A stretch of 64,000 nucleotides of DNA, from the NCBI RefSeq assembly GCF_014699135.1, contig NZ_JACOFT010000002.1:682001-746000 (forward strand), written 5' to 3'. This document shows positions 55,998 to 64,000 of the stretch, piece by piece. Source of the stretch: Cognatundibacterium aquatile (lineage in GTDB: Bacteria > Pseudomonadota > Gammaproteobacteria > Burkholderiales > Burkholderiaceae_D). Each line of letters starts with the position of its first letter. Positions within the stretch are counted from its first letter, which is position 1. The notes beneath the pieces are model-generated. The model saw only the letters and a list, made by a program, of their open reading frames with translations, did no database searches and was not told the DNA's origin. Made by a program: the position numbers and the translations under genes.

Positions 55998-56597
55998 TTA
56001 TTGGTCTTGTGAGTAAATCCCTGCTGAGATCACGGCAGAGCCAACGATCATACGGCCATACAGTATCGGGACCGGGTTGCCCTGCGTTGTCGTGTTCACA
56101 GCACCACTAAAATTGTATGAAGCGCCGTTATTTGCGCCGCTCGACTGAGTGGTCTGCTGAGGCGAAATTAGTTGAATGACACCGCCCAAAAACATCGATG
56201 CACCAACCGTCGCAACAAAACCGCCCACACCACCAGCACCCAATGCTGCGAATGCAGTACCACCGGTTAAGAACCCTGCACCAATCACCAATGCAGCACC
56301 GAGAATAACCTGAAACCAACCACCTGATTTTGCCCCCTGCAGTATCGGTGCAATCCTGATCGCTTCATTGCCTGTTGGCTTTTGCAGGTCTTGTTCACCA
56401 ATATTTTCTTTTCCGAGAAAGACAGAGTATGCGACACCACGCTGGCTGCTGCTCATCAACTCTTGCTGAAATCCGGGAATCATCGCGCATAATGCCCGAA
56501 TCGCTTCAGCGGTATTTTTTACTGCGAACTTGTGTACTCGCCCAAACTTAGCCCCCAGCTTGCCGTACAGCCGTATCGTTCTCACTTGATCCATCAT
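55998..56597 (-). CDS. Phage tail assembly protein, lambda gpI-like
   Basis: A 199-residue protein. The N-terminal ubiquitin-like region (RTIRLYGKLGAKFGRVHKFAV) and the glycine/alanine-rich hydrophobic centre (about 105-160) are typical of lambda gpI. It helps tail tip assembly with J and K. Its start lies inside the K gene, with a 50-bp overlap; ATG codons at 56597 and 56594 are both possible. Confidence 0.9.
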   Translation of the reverse strand: MMDQVRTIRLYGKLGAKFGRVHKFAVKNTAEAIRALCAMIPGFQQELMSSSQRGVAYSVFLGKENIGEQDLQKPTGNEAIRIAPILQGAKSGGWFQVILGAALVIGAGFLTGGTAFAALGAGGVGGFVATVGASMFLGGVIQLISPQQTTQSSGANNGASYNFSGAVNTTTQGNPVPILYGRMIVGSAVISAGIYSQDQ

Positions 56598-57330
56598 TTC
56601 CCCTATATCGCAAAACTGCTCTTGTTATCTCTTGCCAATAGCCACCGTACACATCGCGACTAGATAACCGACCGTGCAGATGATGCAAAATAAGCCCGTC
56701 ACCAAGGTAGATCGCTGCATGGTTCGGGACACTGTTTTTACTGCGAATCTGCATCAGAATCACGTCACCCTGCTCTGGCTCCTGCTCATGCGGGCGAATC
56801 TCAAATCCTGCGAGTGGGAACCCTTGTGTGTACAGATCACTCTGCCCGTCATTCCACCATTCATCTGAACGCTTAAAATCCGGCAACGTGATTCCGCGCT
56901 CGATCTGATACCAGTCACGAATCAGTGTGTAGCAATCCAGAATTCCATGAAAAAACTGACGCCCGACGAGCGGTGCGCAGTAGCCCGATGGCGCAATCGT
57001 ATTGAACTCGCCAGCTACCGGATTACCGTCAATCTGATCAACCCTGACGATGTGCCAAGGCAGGCCAGAGGCTTCACATGAAACGAGATCAGCCTCACTG
57101 GGTTGTGCTGGCATGTTTGGGTGAGAATGCACAACAGCGATCACTTGGCCTAAGTCTTCCGCATTGGCGTAAGCCTCACAGGAAATGAGGAAATGTTCAT
57201 CACCAACAGCGGCATTCTCGCAAGGTACGTAACGCTCTTTTCCCTTGACGACAATGACAAGGCCACAGCACTCGCGGGGATAGCAGCTTTCCGCATGAGC
57301 GCGTATCGCGCCTAATGTTTTTTTTATCAT
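56548..57330 (-). CDS. Phage tail tip peptidase, lambda gpK-like (JAB + NlpC/P60)
   Basis: A 260-residue two-domain hydrolase. The N-terminal JAB/MPN metalloprotease has E20, the HSHP motif (H68, H70) and D81. The C-terminal NlpC/P60 domain has C133 in ILDCYTLIRDWYQ and a histidine in PNHAAIYLGDG. It probably cleaves peptidoglycan or processes tail proteins at entry. Its start overlaps the L stop by 4 bp. Confidence 0.94.
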   Translation of the reverse strand: MIKKTLGAIRAHAESCYPRECCGLVIVVKGKERYVPCENAAVGDEHFLISCEAYANAEDLGQVIAVVHSHPNMPAQPSEADLVSCEASGLPWHIVRVDQIDGNPVAGEFNTIAPSGYCAPLVGRQFFHGILDCYTLIRDWYQIERGITLPDFKRSDEWWNDGQSDLYTQGFPLAGFEIRPHEQEPEQGDVILMQIRSKNSVPNHAAIYLGDGLILHHLHGRLSSRDVYGGYWQEITRAVLRYRGNDGSSENDTAVRQAGG

Positions 57331-58025
57331 GTCAGACCCGCCCCAGGGAACCCACCGAAGTTAATAGGATTGCCCGCACCAAACCGGAGTTTGCAGTCAG
57401 ACAGCTTACCGCCGCAACGATCTTGCGAACTGTCTGTCACCGGGTTTCCGTTCTTATCGAACTTTGCAGCGCCGGTATAACCACAGTACGGGCCACGATA
57501 ACCCCCAGTACTCAGCCAAGCACAAACATTCGCAACGATCTGACGACGTGGCAATAGCGTCCCCATACAGTCCAATGCACTCGCAAGCTGAAACTCGACA
57601 ACTTCACTGGTTTCGCTGCTTTTTTGCTCGATATACCAAATCTCCAATGGGAACTCTTGTGTTGGATCTGCAGTGGGATTCCCATTTTTAAAATTAATAG
57701 CATCGAGATATTTACCCATCGTCGTATGCCGGGTCAGTTTAGCGCCGACTAGATCATCAAAATAGATGCACATTGATGAAATACTTCCGTCGATATTTCC
57801 CACCGATAGCTGCGGCGTCGGCAAGCTACCCGATCCAGTCTGTGCAAAGCCAGTCGCTTGAATTGGCCATGGCGAATACTGCTGTTCTTGCCACGTAATA
57901 ATGCCGGTTTGCGCGTAGCCATGGAACCGTAAAATACTTCCGCCCATCGCCGTTGCATCAAGCTCAAATAAATCAATTTTTTCAGATAGCTCAAGTAATT
58001 GAACATCAATTGTTGGAATGTTCAT
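57327..58025 (-). CDS. Phage minor tail protein L (iron-sulfur type)
   Basis: A 232-residue tail tip protein. Four cysteines, C168, C181, C204 and C211, match the iron-sulfur cluster ligands described for lambda gpL. The sequence around them reads WLSTGGYRGPYCGYTG and QDRCGGKLSDCKLRFG. The ATG at 58025 (MNIPTIDVQLLELSEK) is preferred to the more upstream frame start at 58079. It lies between M and K as in lambda, and its start overlaps the M gene by 20 bp. Confidence 0.92.
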   Translation of the reverse strand: MNIPTIDVQLLELSEKIDLFELDATAMGGSILRFHGYAQTGIITWQEQQYSPWPIQATGFAQTGSGSLPTPQLSVGNIDGSISSMCIYFDDLVGAKLTRHTTMGKYLDAINFKNGNPTADPTQEFPLEIWYIEQKSSETSEVVEFQLASALDCMGTLLPRRQIVANVCAWLSTGGYRGPYCGYTGAAKFDKNGNPVTDSSQDRCGGKLSDCKLRFGAGNPINFGGFPGAGLT

Positions 58026-58359
58026 CGCCAATATAACCCCGCTCAAAAGTTGCAGTGATTGTGTGAATGCCAGCACCATCAGATTTAACCTGATGACTTT
58101 TACAGCGGTACGTACCCCGTACCCCTAAAGGTGGCGTGTAATAAAATGCTTGTACCCCACCCTTCTCATTCAGAAAATTAACAATAGGTAGCACCTCAGC
58201 TGTTTTACCGATCCAGGACAACTGAACAGATATATCAGTGTTGTTAATACCATCTGGAGCAACTTGAGAATAACCATCACCAAATTGCGCAGAAAGTGTC
58301 CGGTATTTAATATCGGTATTCGCGCCACCCGCAGATGGTGGCCAGATAAATGTATCCAT
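58006..58359 (-). CDS. Phage minor tail protein M
   Basis: A 117-residue protein with the gpM pattern: FIWPPSAGGANTDIKYRTL near the start, AQFGDGYSQVAPDGINN, and a beta-rich end (HTITATFERGYIGDEH). It helps form the tail tip with L. It lies 1 bp after the tape-measure stop. Confidence 0.92.
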   Translation of the reverse strand: MDTFIWPPSAGGANTDIKYRTLSAQFGDGYSQVAPDGINNTDISVQLSWIGKTAEVLPIVNFLNEKGGVQAFYYTPPLGVRGTYRCKSHQVKSDGAGIHTITATFERGYIGDEHSNN

Positions 58360-58360
58360 G

Positions 58361-61261
58361 TTATGCCTGCCCGTTTTTCATTTTCCAGATCAAACCGCCT
58401 TGTCGCATCGACTGAGCAATACCCTGCTGTACCAGGTTATTCACCATATCTGCCAACTGGGTAGCTGCACCTGTAGGACTGCTGCCAGTTGTCGATGTTT
58501 GCGCTGATGCCGGGCGATCTGAATACACATTAATGGTTGTATGAACAGCGATAGGCCCCGCTTCTGATGACTGCTGAGACGTATTGCTATTTTTTGCCAG
58601 ACCACGGATGACATTACTTTCATCCTTCGGCAATACCATTTCTTCCTCATGTAATTGTGTTAATGGGTTCACACCAGCCGGGATATCAAACCCTCCCCTT
58701 GCCGATGGGACACTTAAAGCGGCAGCGGCAGTAGCAGTTCCAGCGAAGCCTTCACCAACAGCGGTCGCAGCAGCAGCGGCAGCGGGTGCAAGGCCGGGGC
58801 CGACAACAGGGATCGCTGCTGTCGATGCGAATGCATTCAATGCCGCCATCGCTACCATCGCCTGCGATTGCGCAGTGATCGTCGCCACATACGCACCAGC
58901 GGCAACTTTATCCATTAAGAACTTCTGAATCTGCATCTTGATAAAGCCTTGGATAAATGAGTCTGCAATACTGACTGCAACATTTCTCAGACTTTCACCA
59001 AGATTTTTTCCCTGCAATATGAAATGCGAAATACTTGAAGTAACGCCATCCGTTGCGGTCGTGATCGCATCGGCAGTCATTTTTGATGTCTTTTGCTGAT
59101 TGGATAAAATTGACTGATTCGATGCCAGCCAAAACCCAGTTACTTGCGCTGCTGATGTTTTTTCATTTTGCAAAATCAACGCTGTTGCTTCTTGCTTTCG
59201 CTTTTGATCATTTTGCAATGCGTTAATCATTGCTTCCTGATGCCGCCGCGATTCCGCTTCCAACATGCGATTGGCCGCCGTTTCGTTGTAATACTGTGCT
59301 TCACGAAACGCCTGTATTTTCGATGCGCGACTGGAAAACAGTTTTTCTTCAGCCTCAGCATTGGTCAGTAAACTACGCTGGATCAAGCTGTTTTCATTTT
59401 CCAGCTCGATATACGATTGCATGACCTGATTGTTAAGAGCCATTTCATCTGCAGCACGCTTTTTCTTTGCTTCGATGATTTTATTTTTGCCTTCTTCTAC
59501 TTCTTTTTCGTGCCCCTCAATTTTCTTGTGTGCGTCGATGTATTCGTTAGCAGCTGCAATCTCTGCTTTATATGCTGTCTCAATCGCCAATTTTGCCTCG
59601 GCAATTGATCGATTTCGTGCACTGTAATACTCTTCGGCACTTAACTGATCGCTGTTGTAATACTGCTTTAAAAACTGCTCGCGAGATTGCAGCACTGCCT
59701 TTTCAGATGAGATGAGTGCTTCCTGCTCTTTCAGCTTTCCTTCTAAGATAGCCTTAGCAACATCCTTACCTATCGCGTGAGTATTTTCATCTTTCGATTC
59801 CGGCGCTGGTGTCCAGGCTTTACCTTTCCTTGCCTGCTCGATACCGACTTCATTGCGACCGTCAAAACCCCATGCCATACGCATCGCATCGGCGTTATGG
59901 CGAGCCTGAGAGACAATATTGTCACCGGCAACGCCAATTCTGTTTTTCGCATCATCCCAACCGGCGATCAGAGCATCTTTTGCACCAGAGAAATCGCCGG
60001 TCACCAACTTAACGCCCGCTACAGCAACGCCAGAAATGATAGACCCGACAGCCGATAAACTGGCGATTACAGACTCTGAAACCATGTACGCGACAGTTTT
60101 TAATCCATAAAGCAGTGATGTAATCGTCGCCATCGAATAGCGAAACGCATTTACTGCCTTCGGAAACCCATCGTGAAAAAACTCTGCTAGATCCGTCAGA
60201 ATCGGCATGACCTGATCAGCCCACGCACGCTTGAAACCTTGCGCAGTCAGATCTGATTCACGATTGAAATCGCGCATCGCATCTTCGTAGCGCTTGACTG
60301 CTTCTTGCGTCTCAGCGCCTATGCCGAGGTTGTAATCATTTAAGCGCTGCCTTGCCTCTTCTATTTTTTCAGATGAGACTGATACGGCTGCTGCAACTGC
60401 TGCGGCACTACCTAAGCCAATGGCTTGCGCAGCCTGATTTCTATCCCACCCTTGCGTGTAGCTGTTAATGACCTCATTGGCATTCTTGATCGTTTCATTC
60501 AGCGGTAATAAATTACCTTTGGCATCTTTGTATTTGACGCCGAGCCGATCTAACTCATCGGTGTTTCCACGGACTGCTGTCTCTGCATCTTTAAAAACGC
60601 CCACATAATCGCTTTTATTCACACCCATTGCTGCAATGGCTGCATTTGTCGCTGTCGCCTGCAGCTCAGTCTGATGCAGAGATTCTTGTATCTCTTTAAC
60701 CTGTTTATTTGCCTCAATGAGCGCATCGATACTTTCGCTCTTATAACTATCGCCGGTAATCAGACCGACAATAAAATCCATTGATCCGGAAATGACTTTA
60801 TACGCTGCGTATACAGCCCCTAAGCCGACTGCAGTGAACACCGCGCCGACGGCAACCCCGATCACCGCTGCCTTTGCTTTGGAGTATGCGGCAAAACCGT
60901 CCCAGGCTTTCTCTGCCGCGACGATGCCAACACCAACGCCGGTTCCGATTCCCTCTGCAATTTTCTCGCCCATCGATTTAAAGTCGGCATCATTTGCAGC
61001 ATTAGTAAGCTGAGTGATTGCCGCCTCAGATTCTTCAGCGCTTTGCATGATGCTATCGTTTGCAGCTTCCATGCTAGACCCCATGGATAGTGCTGCCTTA
61101 CGCATATTGTCAGATGCTTGCAATAAATTCTTTTGGAATTCGTTCACAGCCTCAGATGATGCAAACATCGACGATGTTGCTGACTTTGATGCGATATCCA
61201 TTGAGGTTGTCAAACCACTGACATCTGCACTCACTTTGATCGATAGATTACCAAGTGACAT
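58361..61261 (-). CDS. Phage tail tape measure protein
   Basis: A 966-residue tape measure. The N-terminal half is helical with a hydrophobic cluster (about 126-175, containing AVIGVAVGAVFTAVGLGAVY). Long charged coiled coils follow at about 500-680. The C-terminus contains ARGGFDIPAGVNPLTQLHEE, which resembles the tape-measure ending. Length would set the tail length. It follows the G/GT genes, as in lambda. Confidence 0.94.
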   Translation of the reverse strand: MSLGNLSIKVSADVSGLTTSMDIASKSATSSMFASSEAVNEFQKNLLQASDNMRKAALSMGSSMEAANDSIMQSAEESEAAITQLTNAANDADFKSMGEKIAEGIGTGVGVGIVAAEKAWDGFAAYSKAKAAVIGVAVGAVFTAVGLGAVYAAYKVISGSMDFIVGLITGDSYKSESIDALIEANKQVKEIQESLHQTELQATATNAAIAAMGVNKSDYVGVFKDAETAVRGNTDELDRLGVKYKDAKGNLLPLNETIKNANEVINSYTQGWDRNQAAQAIGLGSAAAVAAAVSVSSEKIEEARQRLNDYNLGIGAETQEAVKRYEDAMRDFNRESDLTAQGFKRAWADQVMPILTDLAEFFHDGFPKAVNAFRYSMATITSLLYGLKTVAYMVSESVIASLSAVGSIISGVAVAGVKLVTGDFSGAKDALIAGWDDAKNRIGVAGDNIVSQARHNADAMRMAWGFDGRNEVGIEQARKGKAWTPAPESKDENTHAIGKDVAKAILEGKLKEQEALISSEKAVLQSREQFLKQYYNSDQLSAEEYYSARNRSIAEAKLAIETAYKAEIAAANEYIDAHKKIEGHEKEVEEGKNKIIEAKKKRAADEMALNNQVMQSYIELENENSLIQRSLLTNAEAEEKLFSSRASKIQAFREAQYYNETAANRMLEAESRRHQEAMINALQNDQKRKQEATALILQNEKTSAAQVTGFWLASNQSILSNQQKTSKMTADAITTATDGVTSSISHFILQGKNLGESLRNVAVSIADSFIQGFIKMQIQKFLMDKVAAGAYVATITAQSQAMVAMAALNAFASTAAIPVVGPGLAPAAAAAATAVGEGFAGTATAAAALSVPSARGGFDIPAGVNPLTQLHEEEMVLPKDESNVIRGLAKNSNTSQQSSEAGPIAVHTTINVYSDRPASAQTSTTGSSPTGAATQLADMVNNLVQQGIAQSMRQGGLIWKMKNGQA

Positions 61262-61271
61262 ATTTCACCTC

Positions 61272-61300
61272 AAAAAAAAAGCCACCAGGTAAGGTGGCTT
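61272..61300 (-). terminator. Intrinsic terminator-like hairpin between gpGT and tape measure
   Basis: The minus strand reads AAGCCACC, a 6-nt loop, GGTGGCTT, then a T-run of about nine. It separates the G/GT frame from the tape measure gene. Confidence 0.85.
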
Positions 61301-61324
61301 AGAATAATTCTCTACTACGCAATT

Positions 61325-61695
61325 TTATGGCGGCAATGGTTTTGATCTTTGCGCGGCCAGAGCCTCTGCAGCAAATATTAACTTCCACTCTTCACAGGTT
61401 TTTCCGTCAATTTTTGGATCGACTGCAGGTTGTTTCGCTTTATCGAAAAGCATAAAGTCTTTAATCTCATACGGATCAGGCCGAACTTCTTTATTTCGAT
61501 TAATGTTCGCAAGTATCGATAATGCGTGCGCGTGCATAATGTCTTGCGGACGCAATCCCCACGGCTCCATCAAGTAAAACTCTTGCCATCCCAGATACTC
61601 TGGAAGAGGCATTCTATTTATCTGACCAATGGTCTTACCAAGCGCGAGCGCCAGTCTGTATTTAAACTGGCGGTCGTGGTCATCGCTTAGTTTTT
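61325..61695 (-). CDS. gpT part of the tail assembly chaperone (made by -1 frameshift)
   Basis: This frame is open from the slippery site to a stop at 61325. It encodes KKLSDDHDRQFKYRLALALG, then MPLPEYLGWQEFYLMEPWG (a DUF4035/gpT-like segment), and about 95 more residues. An ATG at 61612 exists but has no good ribosome site, and 28 upstream codons also look coding, so I infer expression as a gpG-T fusion of about 229 residues. gpGT binds the tape measure during tail assembly. Confidence 0.85.
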
Positions 61696-62013
61696 TACCG
61701 TAGCTTCTTTATAAAAGCCATTCAGTTTAAGCACTTCGGTAATGAGAGAGTCAATCGGTGCATTTGCCGATTTTTTCAATGCCGGAATGTCTTTGGTGTT
61801 AAAAATCGCTTTGCCTTTATCATCCACGACAGAAAGAACAAGCATTTCAAATCGAAACTGAGCGTTATCGCCATGCTCTTTCAGAATGGCACGAATCGAA
61901 TCAGTTTCTTCTGTGTCCAACTGTTTGACAATTACATCACCAAAACCGTCAACCGGAACCAGTTTTGTCTTAGGCAAGATTGCGTTAAATAACGCCTTTT
62001 TATCAAATGTCAT
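61687..62013 (-). CDS. Phage tail assembly chaperone gpG
   Basis: A 108-residue protein between the tail tube and tape measure genes, the position of lambda G. ATG at 62013 (MTFDKKALFNAILPK) follows GGGAG eight bases upstream; the frame opens at 62031. It ends VKN-stop directly after an A AAA AAC heptamer. It acts with gpGT as a chaperone of the tape measure. Confidence 0.9.
   Translation of the reverse strand: MTFDKKALFNAILPKTKLVPVDGFGDVIVKQLDTEETDSIRAILKEHGDNAQFRFEMLVLSVVDDKGKAIFNTKDIPALKKSANAPIDSLITEVLKLNGFYKEATVKN
61690..61696 (-). other. -1 ribosomal frameshift slippery heptamer
   Basis: The minus strand reads A AAA AAC immediately before the gpG TAA stop. This is a classic X XXY YYZ slip site. 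A shift of -1 after it joins gpG to the gpT frame without any stop codon for 123 codons. Confidence 0.92.
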
Positions 62014-62042
62014 TTGAATTACTCCCTTCATTCAAGATAGGT

Positions 62043-62708
62043 TTATTTGTTGTCGATTGTGATTTCGCCGGAGATCTTGATCGTGACGGAAATCTCTGCC
62101 TTGCTATCCGTTTTCAGATCCGGGCCTGCGTACTTAGTTACAAAGCCTGAAAATGAAATCACTGTGTCATTTACCTTTCCAGGAATAACAATCTGATACG
62201 GCGAAGTAATACCGTCATTCATATCGGCACGCACTAAACCCTGCACTGCGCCATTGATAAAGTTTGCTGATATTTCGCACGTCCCATTGTCTTGTAAGCC
62301 AGCGACAAACTCTTTTGCTTTAGACAAGAGATGTGTTGTATCGATAGCCGATACACTGATGCCGCCCAGTTTGATGCTGGATGACTCTTCAAACAACGCG
62401 TATGCGACGTTATGAGCCGTATAAGTTCCGACGACCGATGCATCACCGCCAGGTGCAATCAGCGCAGCAAATGTATAGGTCGTTGCATTCGGAACGGTCG
62501 CAATAACAAACTGGCCGTTGTATGCAGATGGCGTGGCACCAGAATGGGTAACAATAGAACCGGCTACCAATCCATGCGCGGTTGCAGTGGTGACGGTTAC
62601 CGTTGAACCTACTGCTGTCATCGTGCTAATGACCTTTGAAATAACAGCGGCCATTGCACCACGTTGTAAATAGCTGCCTTGTGCGCGTATTGCTTGTGAC
62701 TGAGACAT
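62043..62708 (-). CDS. Phage major tail tube protein (gpV-like) with an inserted domain
   Basis: A 221-residue tail tube subunit by position, before gpG and after the tail completion genes. The C-terminal half has YALFEESSSIKLGGISVSAI, then AEISVTIKISGEITIDN, typical of tail tube folds. Residues about 31-98 form an insertion with TATAHGLVAGSIVTHSGATP and YNGQFVIATVPNATTYTF, a module found in many tail proteins. ATG at 62708. Confidence 0.85.
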   Translation of the reverse strand: MSQSQAIRAQGSYLQRGAMAAVISKVISTMTAVGSTVTVTTATAHGLVAGSIVTHSGATPSAYNGQFVIATVPNATTYTFAALIAPGGDASVVGTYTAHNVAYALFEESSSIKLGGISVSAIDTTHLLSKAKEFVAGLQDNGTCEISANFINGAVQGLVRADMNDGITSPYQIVIPGKVNDTVISFSGFVTKYAGPDLKTDSKAEISVTIKISGEITIDNK

Positions 62709-62724
62709 ATTTGCTCCTATAAAT

Positions 62725-62747
62725 AAAAAAACCCGCCGAAGCGGGTT
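62725..62747 (-). terminator. Intrinsic terminator-like hairpin before the tail tube gene
   Basis: The minus strand reads AACCCGC-TTCG-GCGGGTT followed by T-rich sequence. It shares its core with the hairpin at 49271-49293. It lies between the DUF3168 gene and the tail tube gene. Confidence 0.88.
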
Positions 62748-62778
62748 GAGAAATGTTTTTAACTACTAATTCATACAG

Positions 62779-63138
62779 CTAATCGTAAAACCACAGCGAA
62801 AAATCCTGCCAGTAACGAAACAGTTTTGTGTCAGGTTCGTATGTTCCCCCTTCGATTAAATGTACGGCTCCGAGTATTGGTGAATCCAAAATTGCATCAC
62901 GAACTGCTTTTCGCAACTGGCTGGCCTGAATTACATCTGGAGAATACACATCGATCTGAAATCGCGGATTTGCGAGGCCACTATCCCCTTGCAAACTTGA
63001 ACTGCGCTTACCTACCGGCTCCGACCAGACAATATAGGGAGCCGCATCATTGGGGCCTGCAACATAAGGACGAATAGGTAGTGCAGAAAGCTGTGGAGAT
63101 GCATTCAGCGCAGTAAAAAGAGCTTCTTCAATCAGCAT
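62779..63138 (-). CDS. Phage tail completion protein (DUF3168)
   Basis: A 119-residue protein with the DUF3168 pattern: MLIEEALFTALNASPQLSAL, PYIVWSEPVG, and a FQIDVYSPDVIQASQLRKAV strand-helix pair. Such proteins terminate or complete the tail and resemble lambda gpU-type. It overlaps the upstream gp10-like gene by 11 bp. Confidence 0.9.
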   Translation of the reverse strand: MLIEEALFTALNASPQLSALPIRPYVAGPNDAAPYIVWSEPVGKRSSSLQGDSGLANPRFQIDVYSPDVIQASQLRKAVRDAILDSPILGAVHLIEGGTYEPDTKLFRYWQDFSLWFYD

Positions 63139-63517
63139 ATTTGTTAATCACTCCTAATATCCCATTTGTCAGATGATCTTTAACCGGCTCTGCAGCGGCA
63201 GCTACACCAGGTCGGAAGAACGGCTCAGCTGGCATTTTTGACGTGCCGAACTCTTTGAAAATTGCATAGTGTTCTACGCCATCCTGACCACTATGTTCGA
63301 CTTGCACCGTTGCACTGACAGTTGATTTTGCATGCGCAGATGTTGTATCGATTGCGCTAATCAGAGCTCCGGTGCTGACAGGAGCGCGACTTTGTATTTC
63401 TTTCTCAATAATTTCAGCAGACTCTAATACCAGGTTCGGTAAGGCCGCTTCAAGATCATTAATCAACCCAGCGAACGATGAATTTAATTCGCCTAATCCT
63501 TGAATATCACCCATCAT
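63128..63517 (-). CDS. HK97 gp10-like phage head-tail/tail completion protein
   Basis: A 129-residue protein matching the HK97-gp10-like family: ESAEIIEKEIQSRAPVSTGA near 33-52, and AIFKEFGTSKMPAEPFFRPG near 85-104, where EFGTSKMPA is the family hallmark. It connects the head connector to the tail. Its start overlaps the head closure gene end by 11 bp. Confidence 0.93.
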   Translation of the reverse strand: MMGDIQGLGELNSSFAGLINDLEAALPNLVLESAEIIEKEIQSRAPVSTGALISAIDTTSAHAKSTVSATVQVEHSGQDGVEHYAIFKEFGTSKMPAEPFFRPGVAAAAEPVKDHLTNGILGVINKYAD

Positions 63518-63833
63518 TCGCCCCCTTTTTACACATCAATGTCATCCAGCGCCGATCTTTCGATTTTAGTATTGCCTCGATATCGTAAATACTTCCATCA
63601 TCATTGATGACGCGCATTGCTGGCGATAATCGGACATCACTACGAACTTTGATCGATGATGCAATCGAATTTTTAGTAGCACCGGACGCAATGTACTGGT
63701 TGCCAGATAAATCAAGTACAGATGCCCAGCACGTAAATACACGCTGCCACACAAGCAGCGGCTGGCCTACTGAACTACTACCTGAAACCAGTTGCTGCAC
63801 TTCTACAAAGCTATCCAGCTCTTCTGATCGCAT
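63507..63833 (-). CDS. Phage head closure / head-tail adaptor protein
   Basis: A 108-residue small beta-barrel protein of the SPP1 gp16-like head-closure group. Marks are the MRSEELDSFVEVQQLVSGSS opening, a central KVRSDVRLSPAMRVINDDG and the YDIEAILKSKDRRWMTLMCK ending. It closes the capsid before tail joining. It follows the connector gene directly (TAAATG). Confidence 0.85.
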   Translation of the reverse strand: MRSEELDSFVEVQQLVSGSSSVGQPLLVWQRVFTCWASVLDLSGNQYIASGATKNSIASSIKVRSDVRLSPAMRVINDDGSIYDIEAILKSKDRRWMTLMCKKGANDG

Positions 63834-64000
63834 TTACACTCCCATTCCGACCCGGTAAGGTTGGAGCAAATTACAAAATGCCAGAGAATGAATATCCTCT
63901 GGCGCATCGTATAGCGCTCGCAGCTCAAGCAAAATCGCGGCATATACTGCGTCGGGAACATCTACATCAACACCAGCCTCATCTTTCCAAGGAATCGGAC
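63834..64000 (-). CDS. Phage gp6-like head-tail connector (partial)
   Basis: The frame enters from the right edge and ends with a TAA at 63834-63836. The visible about 54 residues include VPDAVYAAILLELRALYD and end FCNLLQPYRVGMGV. The LL.PYR ending is typical of HK97 gp6-like connector proteins. Its start is beyond the window. Confidence 0.8.
   Translation of the reverse strand, partial: PIPWKDEAGVDVDVPDAVYAAILLELRALYDAPEDIHSLAFCNLLQPYRVGMGV

Larger units (their letters stand above)
44604..64000. mobile_element. Lambda-like (siphovirus-type) prophage, left part
   Basis: From the tRNA fragment to the window end, nearly every gene is phage-like: cargo genes, lysis cassette, tail fibre, J, I, K, L, M, tape measure, G/GT, tail tube, completion, gp10-like, head closure and a head-tail connector. 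All structural genes are on the minus strand in reverse lambda order. Head, terminase, replication, repressor and integrase genes and the second attachment site must lie beyond 64000. Nothing visible is obviously broken. Confidence 0.93.

Overview
The window reads as a betaproteobacterial chromosome, most likely a Burkholderiales/Oxalobacteraceae relative (Herminiimonas- or Undibacterium-like). This is an inference from gene content and gene order, not from a database search. The left 44.6 kb is chromosomal. The right 19.4 kb is the lysis, tail and connector part of a lambda-like (siphovirus-type) prophage that runs off the window end.

Region 1 (1-9.7 kb) is mixed housekeeping: a PilZ/YcgR-like c-di-GMP receptor, dCTP deaminase (dcd), an XdhC-type molybdoenzyme accessory protein next to a tungstate-binding protein (TupA), a DUF1653 protein, a DEDDh exonuclease, an MFS exporter, an OPT-family transporter and a small hypothetical gene.

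Region 2 (9.7-30.1 kb) is a large flagellar island. flgB-C-D-E-F-G-H-I-J-K-L run leftwards. flgA-M-N run rightwards from the same divergent region. flhB-flhA-flhF-flhG-fliA-motC-motD run leftwards and converge on flgN at a shared terminator. Two sigma-28 (FliA) promoters can be read directly: a consensus one before flgM and a close match before flgK. FliA and its anti-sigma factor FlgM are therefore encoded about 2.4 kb apart, with FliA targets in the same island. FlgK and FlgL carry extra beta-rich insert domains that share a motif. FlhG has lost a normal P-loop.

Region 3 (30.1-44.4 kb) holds a marR-FUSC-DUF1656-hlyD-nodT efflux operon with a 17-bp palindrome before marR; a LysR gene divergent from an aldehyde dehydrogenase and DJ-1/PfpI gene pair; katG; a DUF2256 gene followed by an iron-sulfur photolyase/cryptochrome (PhrB type); and an ABC-ATPase-like protein with degenerate nucleotide-binding motifs.

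Region 4 (44.6 kb to the end) is the prophage. Its left edge is marked by a 19-nt tRNA 3' end remnant (44604-44622, minus strand), which still sits next to the tRNA's own terminator on the chromosomal side. Just inside is an AT-rich cargo zone: a nucleoside-deoxyribosyltransferase/TIR-like protein, a small hypothetical, a HicB-like HTH remnant, a two-gene toxin-antitoxin-like operon with a palindromic operator, and a small membrane protein. Then, all on the minus strand and read right to left, come a head-tail connector, head closure, gp10-like, DUF3168, tail tube, gpG/gpGT with a -1 frameshift site, tape measure, M, L, K, I, J, tail fibre genes, holin-like, SAR endolysin and nested Rz/Rz1. 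Intrinsic-terminator-like hairpins sit between many of these late genes. The best candidates for something undescribed are the cargo-zone genes at 44993-47872.
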